Shown here: positions 24,926 through 33,906 of the stretch, piece by piece | Layout of the letters: the number at the start of each line of letters is the position of its first letter | Numbering within the stretch: position 1 is the stretch's first letter | Source: Acetitomaculum ruminis DSM 5522 | Lineage (GTDB): Bacteria > Bacillota > Clostridia > Lachnospirales > Lachnospiraceae | NCBI RefSeq assembly: GCF_900112085.1 | Contig: NZ_FOJY01000010.1 | Span: forward strand, 1-64,000 | Direction of reading: 5' to 3' | DNA: 64,000 nt | Notes under the pieces: generated by a model | Told to the model about the DNA's origin: nothing | Databases searched by the model: none | What the model saw: the letters and a program-made list of their open reading frames with translations, nothing else | Translations under genes and position numbers: made by a program

Positions 24926-26152
24926 ATGAACAAAAATATTTTGAAAAAAATTAAGTCAAAAGCTGCTTTATTTATGGCAATGGTTTTGTCCCTTACATGT
25001 GTACCTGCAGGTGTGTGGGCATCAGAGTATTTTGAATTGAATGATGGAAATACAGAGGTATTTTTGATGAAATATGAGGGATGGTATGCCGATTATGGTG
25101 TTACCTATACCTATAACGGTGATGAAATTACTCCGGATGTAATGGTTTTGTATAGTAATTCAGATTTAACAGCTGATGAAGATGATAGAGAATTAGCCTT
25201 AGGTGAAGATTATGATGTTACCTATGAGGATAATGTAGAAGTTGGAACAGCCACAGTTACTGTATCAGGTATCGGAGATTACCAGGGTGATGTTACATCA
25301 AGTTTTGAAATAGTTGCAGCCAATTTAAGTGATTTAGATTTGGCATATGAATTAGAAAAATCTACATATACATATACAGGAAAAGCTATAAAGCCTGAAT
25401 TTGAGTATATATGTTATGAAAATGAAAATGGAAATGAAATCGAGTTAGTAGAGGATATAGATTATACTCTCAGTTATAAGAACAACACCAATGCCGGTAC
25501 AGCTACTGTTACAATTAAAGGTAAAGGAAATTACACCGGAAGTAAGAGCGTTTCATTTAAGATTACAAAAGCAAGTCTTAAAAAGGCAAGTGTAAACTTA
25601 AAAGCAGTAAATAATAATATACAGGTTAGTTACAAGGCTGTAACAAATGCTAACAATTATACAATACAGCAATATAAGGGTAAAAAATGGTCTAATGTTA
25701 CTACAACAAGTAAGACTTCTTATACAATTAAAAATGCCAATGGAACTGTAAAGGTAAGAGTAATAGCTAATCCGAAAAACAGTAATTATCAAGCTTCAAC
25801 ATCTGATTCAAAATCAGTTACAGTGCTTTCTAAAGTTACATCTGTAAAAGCAAAGGCTCTTAAGGGCAAAAAAATAAATGTAACCTTTGTTAAAAACAAT
25901 AGTGCATCAGGATATGAAGTTACTTACGAATATCAGGTAACTAAAACGAAAAAAGTAAAAGGCAAAACTAAAAAAGTAAAAGAGAAAGTAACAAAAACGG
26001 TAGTAATTAAGAAAAATACAAATTCAGTTACTTTAACAAATCTTACTAAAGGAACTACTTATAGTGTTAAGGTAAGAAGCTATACAACTGTTAATAAGAA
26101 GAAAGTATATTCTGCTTATTCAAGTGTTGTAAAGGTAAAAGCTTCAAAATAG
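24926..26152 (+). CDS. Secreted Ig-like/fibronectin-like repeat protein
   Basis: A 408-residue protein with a signal peptide (about 1-33, ending VWASE). Two bacterial Ig-like modules follow (about 55-130 and 140-215). Both end in the pattern GTATVTVSGIGDYQG / GTATVTIKGKGNYTG with a preceding DYDVTYEDN / DYTLSYKNN strand. Two fibronectin type III-like modules cover about 220-300 and 300-408 (YKAVTNANNYTIQQYKGKKW; NNSASGYEVTYEY). The C-terminus is very basic (Lys-rich TKKVKGKTKKVKEK). No sortase motif is seen. Such proteins bind cell walls or host/plant polymers; this one's ligand is unknown. Ribosome site GAAAGGCGAG. Confidence 0.75.
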   Translation: MNKNILKKIKSKAALFMAMVLSLTCVPAGVWASEYFELNDGNTEVFLMKYEGWYADYGVTYTYNGDEITPDVMVLYSNSDLTADEDDRELALGEDYDVTYEDNVEVGTATVTVSGIGDYQGDVTSSFEIVAANLSDLDLAYELEKSTYTYTGKAIKPEFEYICYENENGNEIELVEDIDYTLSYKNNTNAGTATVTIKGKGNYTGSKSVSFKITKASLKKASVNLKAVNNNIQVSYKAVTNANNYTIQQYKGKKWSNVTTTSKTSYTIKNANGTVKVRVIANPKNSNYQASTSDSKSVTVLSKVTSVKAKALKGKKINVTFVKNNSASGYEVTYEYQVTKTKKVKGKTKKVKEKVTKTVVIKKNTNSVTLTNLTKGTTYSVKVRSYTTVNKKKVYSAYSSVVKVKASK

Positions 26153-26183
26153 AAAAACTAGGATAAGAAGATTAACATAGTTT

Positions 26184-26230
26184 TAATTCCCCGGTTTATT
26201 TCAGATAAAGAAATTGCCGGGGAATTTTCT
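26184..26230 (+). terminator. Terminator after secreted repeat protein
   Basis: TAATTCCCCGG pairs with CCGGGGAATT across a ~22-nt loop, followed by TTCT. Confidence 0.8.
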
Positions 26231-26320
26231 GTCATATTATTGTATTAACTATAAATAAATATGATATAATAAAAAAGAATGAATTTTTTTAAGGCAAAAA
26301 AAGAATATTATTACAAATTT

Positions 26321-26370
26321 AATAGGAGGTAGAATGAATTATGTTATTGGATAGAACTTTTGATGTATAA
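26321..26370 (+). other. Orphan ribosome site with mini-ORFs upstream of the hybrid kinase
   Basis: AATAGGAGGT (26321-26330) is a very strong ribosome site but precedes only short frames: ATG 26333 (6 codons) and ATG 26341 (9 codons, MLLDRTFDV). It could be a leader peptide or the relic of a gene. The kinase start at 26423 has a weaker site of its own. Confidence 0.35.
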
Positions 26371-26422
26371 GAAGAAAATAGATGGGTTAATTGTTAAAAA
26401 GGGATAAAAACAAGGATGATGT

Positions 26423-28804
26423 ATGATGAAAACATTGTTAAGAAATCAAGAGATAAAGGGTAAATTTTTTGAACTGATTGCAGAAAAAAGTGGTATTGTC
26501 ACCTGGAGATATGATCCTCATTATTTTACTATTTATATAGACGATTTCGACTATTGTAGTGCTAACGAAGTTTTACATATGGGTAAAATAATAGAAGATG
26601 TACCCTATTCCATTTTAGACTATATTGATAAAGATTCCAGAGAAGCTTTTTTGGAGCTGTATGATGATATTTTTGAAGGCAAGGAAATGACAAGCAGGGT
26701 TCTCTGGCTTAATAAGGAGCTTGTAGGTGAAAGAATCTGCAAGAGAGTTACCTATTACACCGTTTTGGATATGGATGGAAATCCTTCAATGTCCTACGGT
26801 TTTAGTGTAAATATTACTTCTGAAATAAAAAAGAATTTTAAATTGAACAATATTTTAACCAGTATGGATATAAATCCAAGCTCCATGTTAAAATATTGCC
26901 TTAATCTTACTAAGAATGAATGTGAAGAAGGTCATTTTTCAAATAAGTATCTTGAAGATAATATTAAAACCACTTCAGTTACGGAATTTTTAGAAAGTAT
27001 TCGAAACATGATTTATTACAAGGATGAAACAGAAGTTGCCAAAAGAGTATTATGTGAAGAATATCTTTTAAGGAAATTTGAATCCGGTCAAACGGAGGTG
27101 TTATTTAATTTTCACATAGAAAATGCCAATAAAATGATAAGATGGGTGACTATTTTCATAAATCTTCAAAGAAAAGTCTTTAATGATGAAGTAAGTGCAT
27201 ATATCTATATTGAGGATACAAATGACAAGAAAATAACGGATAATATTTTAAAACACATTTCTAACGAAGCATTTGATTATGTAGCAATCCTTGACTGTGT
27301 ATCCTCTACTTTGGAATACAAAATAAAAAGCAAGGATTTTGAAGAGGTTGTAAAGGAAGATGTTTTACAAGGAGAAGATATAAATAAATGTTTGGAGTAT
27401 TTTGAACCGGTTTCTGAAGATGCAATCAGAGTCAAAAAAGAAATTAGTGTTGAAAAAGTAACAGAACATTTAAATAAATTTGGAAAATATTTATTTACCT
27501 TTACCATTATTAAAGACGGACAATTGTTTAAAAAACAGATACAATACAGTTATCTTGATAAAAAACGAAATATTTTATTAATTATCGGTTCTGATATTAC
27601 TTCAGCTTTTATAGAAGAAAAAAAACATGAGGAAGAATTAAAAAACGCTCTAAGTCAGGCTAAAAAGGCTACACAGATGAAAACGGATTTTATTTCCAAT
27701 GTCAGTCATGACATGAGAACTCCTTTAAATGGAATCATCGGTTATACCCAGCTTGCTTTAGAGGAGGAGAATCCAGATGTTTTAAAGGATTATATAGTGA
27801 AAATAAAAAGATCTGGAGAAAATCTTTTAAGGCTTATTAATGATACTTTGGATTTTTCAAAGATAGAAAGGGGAACAGAAGATTTTAAGCCTGTTGATGC
27901 CGATTTAAAAGAGGTGCTTGATGGAATAATCAATACCATTATGCCTCAGATGGAGTCAAAAAATATTGAATTTGTTTTTGAACATAATGAAAAATTTGAG
28001 GAAAACTGTGTGATTTTAGATGTTTTAAGATTTGAAAAAATCATCTTGAATGTTTTGTCCAATTCCGTTAAATTTACAGAGGATGGTGGAAAAATAATCT
28101 TTAGGTTTTTTTATGAAAAAGAGAGGGATATGTTAAAAAGCCACATAGAAATCATAGATAATGGCGTGGGTATTTCAAAGGAATTTTTGCCAAATATATT
28201 TGAACCTTATACCCAGGAAAGAACCGGGAAAACCGCTACTATAGGTGGATCCGGTCTAGGTCTTTCCATTGTAAAAAAACTTGTACAGCTACAAAAAGGT
28301 TCTATAAAAGTAGAAAGCAAATTAGAAAAGGGAACGAAGTTTACAATTGAGTATCCTATGAAAATATCCTCAAAAACCATTGAAGCTCATAAAGAATCAA
28401 AAGTTGATAATAGAGTAAAAATACTTTTTGGAAAAAGAATACTTTTATGTGAAGACAATCCTATTAATGCTGAAATTGCCACAATTATGCTGAAAAAAAA
28501 CGGTATGCATGTTACTTCTGCCAATAATGGAAAAGAGGGTGTGGAAATTTTGGAAAATTCCAAAGAAGGCTACTATGATTTGGTTTTAATGGATCTTAGG
28601 ATGCCTGTAATGAACGGATTTGAGGCCACTAAGGCCATCAGATATTTTAAAAGAAAAGATATTAAAAATATTCCAATAATTGCCATGACAGCAGATGCAT
28701 ATGATAAAGATGTGGAAAAATGTATTAAAGCCGGTATGAATGATCATTTGGGAAAACCAATAGACATTAATAAGCTTTTGGAAAAGTTAAAAAAACATCT
28801 TTAA
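26423..28804 (+). CDS. Hybrid sensor histidine kinase with receiver domain
   Basis: A 793-residue cytoplasmic-looking protein without membrane segments. The N-terminal ~400 residues appear to hold two PAS-like sensor regions (YSILDYIDKDSREAFLELYDDIF is PAS-like; a second ends near 395). HisKA has His429 in SNVSHDMRTPLNG. The HATPase has NVLSNSVKFTEDGG (N box), DNGVGI and GGSGLGLSI. A C-terminal receiver domain carries Asp724 in VLMDLRMPVMNGFEA and a KP near the end. This class is common in Clostridia, where soluble hybrid kinases feed phosphorelays. No phosphotransfer or output protein is adjacent. ATG 26423 has CAAGGATGAT upstream. Confidence 0.9.
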   Translation: MMKTLLRNQEIKGKFFELIAEKSGIVTWRYDPHYFTIYIDDFDYCSANEVLHMGKIIEDVPYSILDYIDKDSREAFLELYDDIFEGKEMTSRVLWLNKELVGERICKRVTYYTVLDMDGNPSMSYGFSVNITSEIKKNFKLNNILTSMDINPSSMLKYCLNLTKNECEEGHFSNKYLEDNIKTTSVTEFLESIRNMIYYKDETEVAKRVLCEEYLLRKFESGQTEVLFNFHIENANKMIRWVTIFINLQRKVFNDEVSAYIYIEDTNDKKITDNILKHISNEAFDYVAILDCVSSTLEYKIKSKDFEEVVKEDVLQGEDINKCLEYFEPVSEDAIRVKKEISVEKVTEHLNKFGKYLFTFTIIKDGQLFKKQIQYSYLDKKRNILLIIGSDITSAFIEEKKHEEELKNALSQAKKATQMKTDFISNVSHDMRTPLNGIIGYTQLALEEENPDVLKDYIVKIKRSGENLLRLINDTLDFSKIERGTEDFKPVDADLKEVLDGIINTIMPQMESKNIEFVFEHNEKFEENCVILDVLRFEKIILNVLSNSVKFTEDGGKIIFRFFYEKERDMLKSHIEIIDNGVGISKEFLPNIFEPYTQERTGKTATIGGSGLGLSIVKKLVQLQKGSIKVESKLEKGTKFTIEYPMKISSKTIEAHKESKVDNRVKILFGKRILLCEDNPINAEIATIMLKKNGMHVTSANNGKEGVEILENSKEGYYDLVLMDLRMPVMNGFEATKAIRYFKRKDIKNIPIIAMTADAYDKDVEKCIKAGMNDHLGKPIDINKLLEKLKKHL

Positions 28805-28921
28805 AAAAATTTGTTTTTTAATCTGATTTTAATCTTCCTTAAAAGATGCTTTTAGAAAGCATTGCTATTATATATCCATCAACAACACGAAAACAAAATT
28901 TTAAAAAAGAAAGAGGTATGT

Positions 28922-29452
28922 ATGATGGAACAGTTTGAAAAAGTTGAAAAATTAAGAGAAAGAGCAAATGTAACCTATGAAGAAGCTAAGGCAGCTTTGG
29001 AACAATGCAATTGGGATATTTTAGATGCCATGGTTTTTCTTGAAAAGGAAGGAAAAGCCAAAGGCCCTAAAAAAGAAAGCTACACCACAGACTTTAATAA
29101 ACATGACGAATACTGGGATGTTAAAGAAAAAATCGAATATCAAAACAGAAGAGCAAGTGAAGGTGTAGGATGTAAAATGGGAAGATTATTTAGAAAAATA
29201 TGTAAATTTGGTAAGGAAAACTTTCTTGAAGTTACCCGTCATGGAGAAGAAATTCTTAAAGTGCCGGTTTGGCTTTTTGCAGTAGCTTTGTTATTTGGAT
29301 GGCACTTAATATTTTTAATCATGGTTATTTCATTATTCTTTGACTGCCACTATTCATTTGTGGGAAAGGAAGATCTTGAAAAGGTTAATGAAGTAATGGG
29401 AAAGGCTAATGATATAGCTGACAAAGTTAAAGACGAATACAACAAACTTTAA
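28922..29452 (+). CDS. UBA-like plus DUF4342 membrane-associated protein
   Basis: About 176 residues from ATG 28922, with AAAGAGGT just upstream; an earlier in-frame ATG at 28862 has no ribosome site. Residues ~1-40 form a UBA/TS-N-like three-helix domain (EKLRERANVTYEEAKAALEQ, then CNWDILDAMVFLEKEG), as in EF-Ts N-termini. The middle to end matches DUF4342 (FLEVTRHGEEILKVPVWLFA), followed by one or two membrane segments (about 115-140). The family is widespread in Clostridia and its function is unknown. It stands alone between the hybrid kinase and an OmpR/kinase pair. Confidence 0.8.
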   Translation: MMEQFEKVEKLRERANVTYEEAKAALEQCNWDILDAMVFLEKEGKAKGPKKESYTTDFNKHDEYWDVKEKIEYQNRRASEGVGCKMGRLFRKICKFGKENFLEVTRHGEEILKVPVWLFAVALLFGWHLIFLIMVISLFFDCHYSFVGKEDLEKVNEVMGKANDIADKVKDEYNKL

Positions 29453-29502
29453 TTTAGAAATTTTTGAAAAAAATATCTGTTAAGTACCGGATGAAGGTTA
29501 AA

Positions 29503-29571
29503 ATATCCCTTATAGGCTTGCTTTTTAAGATAGAAAAAGATATCTTAAGAAACTATAAGGGATGTTTTTTC
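29503..29571 (+). terminator. Long-hairpin terminator
   Basis: ATCCCTTATAG (29505-29515) pairs with CTATAAGGGAT (29553-29563). An inner TTAAGATA/TATCTTAA stem makes a long hairpin, then TGTTTTTTCTTT follows. Confidence 0.85.
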
Positions 29572-29626
29572 TTTATTATCTTAAAAAAAGAAAGAAGAAA
29601 GACATAAAATAATAAAGGAGTGTAAA

Positions 29627-30349
29627 ATGCAATATCATATTTTAATAGTAGAAGATGAGGAAAAACTTGCAAGATTTATAGAACTGGAGCTTATGCACGA
29701 ATCCTATATCGTAACCAAGACTTTTGACGGGAGAAGTGCATATTCTTTGATAATGGAAAATGATTATGATCTTATTCTTCTTGATATAATGCTTCCCGGA
29801 TTAAATGGATTAGAGGTTTTAAGACGCGTCCAGCATGATAAGCCTGAAGGAAGCCTGCCACCGGTTATCCTTTTAACTGCCAGGGATGCGGTTATGGACA
29901 AGGTTACAGGTCTTGACGCAGGGGCAGCAGATTATATTACAAAACCCTTTGCCATAGAAGAATTATTGGCAAGAATAAGAGTTGTTTTAAAACTCTATGG
30001 AAAATTACATAATACTAATAAAATAGAAGAAACTGCTAAAGATGATGGGGAACTTTTATGGGATAAACTGGTTTTAAACGAAAAAAAACACGAAGTAAAA
30101 TTTGACGGCCAGGAAATCACACTTACCAATAGGGAATTTATGATGTTAAAAACCCTTCTTGAAAATATGGATATTGTTTTGTCAAGAGATACTCTTTTAG
30201 AAAAGGTCTGTGGCTACGACTATATTGGCGAAACCAATGTTGTGGATGTGTATATAAGGTTTTTAAGAAGCAAGATAGATGAAACTTTTGGTGTAAAAAT
30301 GATTCACACCGTAAGAGGTGTGGGTTATGTTATCAAATCAGGAAGTTAG
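29627..30349 (+). CDS. OmpR/PhoB-family response regulator
   Basis: A 240-residue protein. The receiver domain has Asp10, Asp53 (LILLDIMLPGLNG), Thr (LLTARD) and Lys (YITKPFAIEELLARI). The winged-helix DNA-binding domain is at about 145-238 (LTNREFMMLKTLLENMDIVL, then VVDVYIRFLRSKID and HTVRGVGYVI). It acts with the kinase in the next gene, 8 bp downstream. AAAGGAGTG precedes ATG 29627. Regulated genes are unknown; such pairs often control cell-envelope or antibiotic-response genes. Confidence 0.95.
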   Translation: MQYHILIVEDEEKLARFIELELMHESYIVTKTFDGRSAYSLIMENDYDLILLDIMLPGLNGLEVLRRVQHDKPEGSLPPVILLTARDAVMDKVTGLDAGAADYITKPFAIEELLARIRVVLKLYGKLHNTNKIEETAKDDGELLWDKLVLNEKKHEVKFDGQEITLTNREFMMLKTLLENMDIVLSRDTLLEKVCGYDYIGETNVVDVYIRFLRSKIDETFGVKMIHTVRGVGYVIKSGS

Positions 30350-30357
30350 GAAAGATT

Positions 30358-31680
30358 ATGACTAATAAAAGCGGAGATAAAAAAATGCGCTCCATTGTTG
30401 GCAGACTGCACAGGCATTGGGCATTTAAAAGATTTTTTATGTATCTTTTTACAGATATACTGTTTTTCTTTATTATTTTGGGCTTATGGCTTGCCAACCA
30501 GGAATTAATGAAAAACAAGGGGGGTTTTGATAATTTAAAAAGGGGGGTTGTTCTGGTTGAAAAATCCGTAAAAGAATATGATAATCCCCTTGAAAGTATT
30601 GATGTTAAGAGCTTTAAAAAGACTGATAATTCAAAAGAATTTTCAATTTCTAATCTGGTATATTATGTAAAGGATTTTAAGGGAAAAATAATCTATGCAA
30701 CTTACCTGTATTATCCGGTCTTTTTTCTGGCATCAGTGGTTTTAGGTATTTTTATAATACAGCTTATTCTGGCTCTTTTGGGATTTAACAAAGAAGGCAA
30801 AAAAATCAGAAATATTCTTAAACCTATAAATGAAATGGCATTAAAAATTGATGAAATATCAAAACTTACTTTTTCAGATGAAAAATACCAGAAAATTGAG
30901 GAGGCAATTGCAAATATTAAGCCGACAGATTCAGATGAAATATCATTTCATGATGAAGATTTAGAAGGAATAGAGGCAGCTATGAACAATCTTCTTATTA
31001 GAATGAGAGACAGCTACAAGCAGCAGGCGAGATTTGTAAATGATGCTTCTCACGAGCTTAGAACTCCTATAGCCGTTATCGAAGGTTATGTAAATATGCT
31101 TGACAGGTGGGGCAAAGAGGATGAAAGTGTTCTTGATGAGTCTATAAATGCCATAAAGCATGAATCTAAGCATATGAAAACTTTAGTTGAGCAGCTGTTA
31201 TTTCTGGCAAGGGGAGATAGCGGAAGAAACAGGCTTAATTTTGAAGAAATGTCTTTAAATAATCTGATGGAAGAAATATATGAAGAATCGGTTCTTATTG
31301 ATGAGGAACATATTTATCATTATTTTAAGCCAAAGGAGGAATATACAATAAAAGCCGACCCTACCATGCTTAAGCAGGCGGTAAGAATACTTACGGATAA
31401 TGCTGCCAAATATACAAATAAAGGTGACGAAATTATATTTGCCTTGGGAAATGACGAGGAAAATAACACCTATATAATGGTTCAGGATTCCGGAATCGGT
31501 ATGGCAGAAAATGATGTGGAGCACATGTTTGAAAGATTTTTCAGGTCTGATGAAGCAAGAAATTATTCCGGAACGGGACTGGGACTTTCCATTGCAAAAT
31601 GGATAATTGACAAGCATAAAGGACATTTTGAAATTCTTTCAAGAGAAGGACTTGGAACAAGAATAAAAATAGTTTTTTAA
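30358..31680 (+). CDS. Membrane sensor histidine kinase
   Basis: A 440-residue kinase with two membrane segments (about 26-48 and 120-143) enclosing a ~70-residue extracellular part, then a linker in the HAMP position, HisKA with His232 (FVNDASHELRTPIAVIEGYV), and HATPase with DNAAKYT (N box), DSGIGM, and GTGLGLSI. It is the partner of the OmpR-type regulator just upstream. AGGAAAG precedes ATG 30358. The small sensor loop suggests envelope or peptide sensing, but the signal is unknown. Confidence 0.95.
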   Translation: MTNKSGDKKMRSIVGRLHRHWAFKRFFMYLFTDILFFFIILGLWLANQELMKNKGGFDNLKRGVVLVEKSVKEYDNPLESIDVKSFKKTDNSKEFSISNLVYYVKDFKGKIIYATYLYYPVFFLASVVLGIFIIQLILALLGFNKEGKKIRNILKPINEMALKIDEISKLTFSDEKYQKIEEAIANIKPTDSDEISFHDEDLEGIEAAMNNLLIRMRDSYKQQARFVNDASHELRTPIAVIEGYVNMLDRWGKEDESVLDESINAIKHESKHMKTLVEQLLFLARGDSGRNRLNFEEMSLNNLMEEIYEESVLIDEEHIYHYFKPKEEYTIKADPTMLKQAVRILTDNAAKYTNKGDEIIFALGNDEENNTYIMVQDSGIGMAENDVEHMFERFFRSDEARNYSGTGLGLSIAKWIIDKHKGHFEILSREGLGTRIKIVF

Positions 31681-31766
31681 TGATGTTATAAAAGCAAACT
31701 GATGTTTGACTTTGCTTAATCAATATGATATCATTGTTTTGTCAGACGAACATACATTTAACTGTT

Positions 31767-31800
31767 AAACCCTTTCTTAATTGGGAAAGGGTTATTTTTA
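31767..31800 (+). terminator. Terminator after two-component pair
   Basis: AACCCTTTC pairs with GAAAGGGTT across a short loop, followed by ATTTTTA. Confidence 0.85.
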
Positions 31801-31866
31801 AATAATACAGACAATTATGAAAATTTCATTCTTTGAGTCAGCTTATATATACAGGAGGTATTTGTT

Positions 31867-33873
31867 TTGCAGTTTGAAGATAAAAAGTTTAAACTTCATT
31901 CTTCTTATAAACCTACAGGGGACCAGCCAAGAGCTATTGAAGAACTGGTAAGGGGGTTTAAAGAAGGAAATCAGTTTCAGACTCTTTTGGGGGTTACAGG
32001 TTCCGGAAAGACCTTTACTATGGCTAATATTATAGAGCAGATTCAAAAGCCTACACTTATTATTTCTCATAATAAAACTCTGGCAGGTCAGCTTTATTCG
32101 GAATTTAAAGAGTTTTTCCCTGAAAATGCAGTTGAATACTTTGTCTCTTATTATGATTATTATCAGCCGGAAGCCTATGTACCCTCTACTGATACTTACA
32201 TTGCAAAGGATTCTTCCATTAACGAAGAAATAGATAAATTAAGGCTTTCAGCCACGGCTTCCCTTATAGAAAGAAAAGATGTTATCATTATTTCCAGTGT
32301 TTCTTGTATTTATGGCCTAGGTTCACCTATAGACTACGAAAAAATGATGGTATCACTTCGTCCCGGCATGATTATTGACAGAGATGATGTTATAAAAAAA
32401 CTGGTAGACATTCAATATACCAGAAGTGATATGGATTTTTCTCGTGGAACCTTCAGAGTAAGGGGAGATGTTGTGGAGATTATTCCTGCCAATTATTCTG
32501 AAACTGCCTACAGAATAGAATTTTTCGGAGATGAAATCGAAAAAATAACCCAGATTGATGTACTTACAGGGGAGATTAAATGTCTTTTAACCCATGTTGC
32601 CATATTCCCTGCCTCCCACTATGTTGTAGAACAGGAAAAGATAAACAAGGCAGTAGTAGAAATAGAAAAAGAGATGGAGGAACAGGTTAGATTTTTTAAA
32701 TCAGAGGATAAATTAATTGAGGCTCAAAGAATTGCAGAACGCACAAACTTTGATATGGAAATGCTTAAGGAAACCGGCTTTTGCTCCGGAATAGAAAATT
32801 ACTCCAGACATCTTACCGGTATGAAAAAAGGCCAGCCGCCTGCTACTCTTATCGACTATTTTCCGGATGATTTTCTTATTATAGTGGATGAATCCCACAT
32901 AACAATCCCTCAGGTAGGGGGAATGTATGCCGGTGACCGCTCCAGAAAAACTACTCTGGTAGATTTTGGTTTCAGGCTTCCTTCGGCTCTTGATAACAGA
33001 CCTTTGAATTTTGAAGAATTTGAAGGAAAAATCGACCAGATGCTTTTTGTTTCCGCAACTCCTTCAAAATACGAAAAAGAACATGAGCTTTTAAGAGCCG
33101 AGCAGATTATTCGCCCTACAGGTTTACTGGATCCGGATATAGATGTAAGACCTGTAAAAGGACAGATTGATGACCTTTTAGGGGAGATAAATAAAGAAAC
33201 AGCAAAACACAATAAAATACTTATAACCACTCTTACCAAAAAAATGGCAGAAGATTTAACGGATTACCTGACAGAGGCAGGAATCAGGGTAAAATATCTG
33301 CATTCTGATATAGATACCCTTGAAAGAGCCGAGATAATAAGGGATATGCGACTGGATGTTTTTGATGTATTGGTGGGTATAAATTTACTTAGAGAAGGTC
33401 TTGATATTCCGGAAATTACCCTGGTTATTATTTTGGATGCTGATAAAGAAGGATTTCTTCGTTCCGAGACTTCACTTATACAGACAGTTGGAAGAGCTGC
33501 AAGAAACAGTGAAGGGCATGTTATCATGTATGCCGATACAATTACTGACTCCATGAAAGCAGCCATTGATGAAACCAAACGCCGTAGGAAGCTTCAAAAA
33601 GCCTATAATGATGCTCATGGTATCACACCGACCACCATTAAAAAATCCGTAAGGGATTTAATTAGTATCTCCAAAAAAGTTGCAAAAGAGGAATACAAAT
33701 TTAAAAAGGATCCTGAAAGTATGGATGCAGACGAACTTAAGAAATTGATTAAAGACATTGAAAAACAGATGAAAAAAGCAGCAGCTAATCTGGATTTTGA
33801 AAATGCCGCTATGCTTAGGGATAAGATGATAGAACTTAAGAAAAATCTTTTGGATTGTGAAAAGGAAAAATAA
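31867..33873 (+). CDS. uvrB: Excinuclease ABC subunit B
   Basis: A 668-residue UvrB, normal length. Walker [16 protein letters not shown] is near 41-55, and the beta-hairpin region [12 protein letters not shown] is near 95-106. The helicase motif DESH is present, along with the QTVGRAARN motif VI and a C-terminal UVR domain (about 625-660, [20 protein letters not shown]) that contacts UvrC. UvrB verifies damage in nucleotide excision repair. The start is TTG 31867 with CAGGAGGTATT upstream. It begins the uvrB-uvrA operon. Confidence 0.97.
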   Translation: MQFEDKKFKLHSSYKPTGDQPRAIEELVRGFKEGNQFQTLLGVTGSGKTFTMANIIEQIQKPTLIISHNKTLAGQLYSEFKEFFPENAVEYFVSYYDYYQPEAYVPSTDTYIAKDSSINEEIDKLRLSATASLIERKDVIIISSVSCIYGLGSPIDYEKMMVSLRPGMIIDRDDVIKKLVDIQYTRSDMDFSRGTFRVRGDVVEIIPANYSETAYRIEFFGDEIEKITQIDVLTGEIKCLLTHVAIFPASHYVVEQEKINKAVVEIEKEMEEQVRFFKSEDKLIEAQRIAERTNFDMEMLKETGFCSGIENYSRHLTGMKKGQPPATLIDYFPDDFLIIVDESHITIPQVGGMYAGDRSRKTTLVDFGFRLPSALDNRPLNFEEFEGKIDQMLFVSATPSKYEKEHELLRAEQIIRPTGLLDPDIDVRPVKGQIDDLLGEINKETAKHNKILITTLTKKMAEDLTDYLTEAGIRVKYLHSDIDTLERAEIIRDMRLDVFDVLVGINLLREGLDIPEITLVIILDADKEGFLRSETSLIQTVGRAARNSEGHVIMYADTITDSMKAAIDETKRRRKLQKAYNDAHGITPTTIKKSVRDLISISKKVAKEEYKFKKDPESMDADELKKLIKDIEKQMKKAAANLDFENAAMLRDKMIELKKNLLDCEKEK

Positions 33874-33906
33874 AAAATATTCAGATTATTTGACAGGAAA
33901 GAGAAA

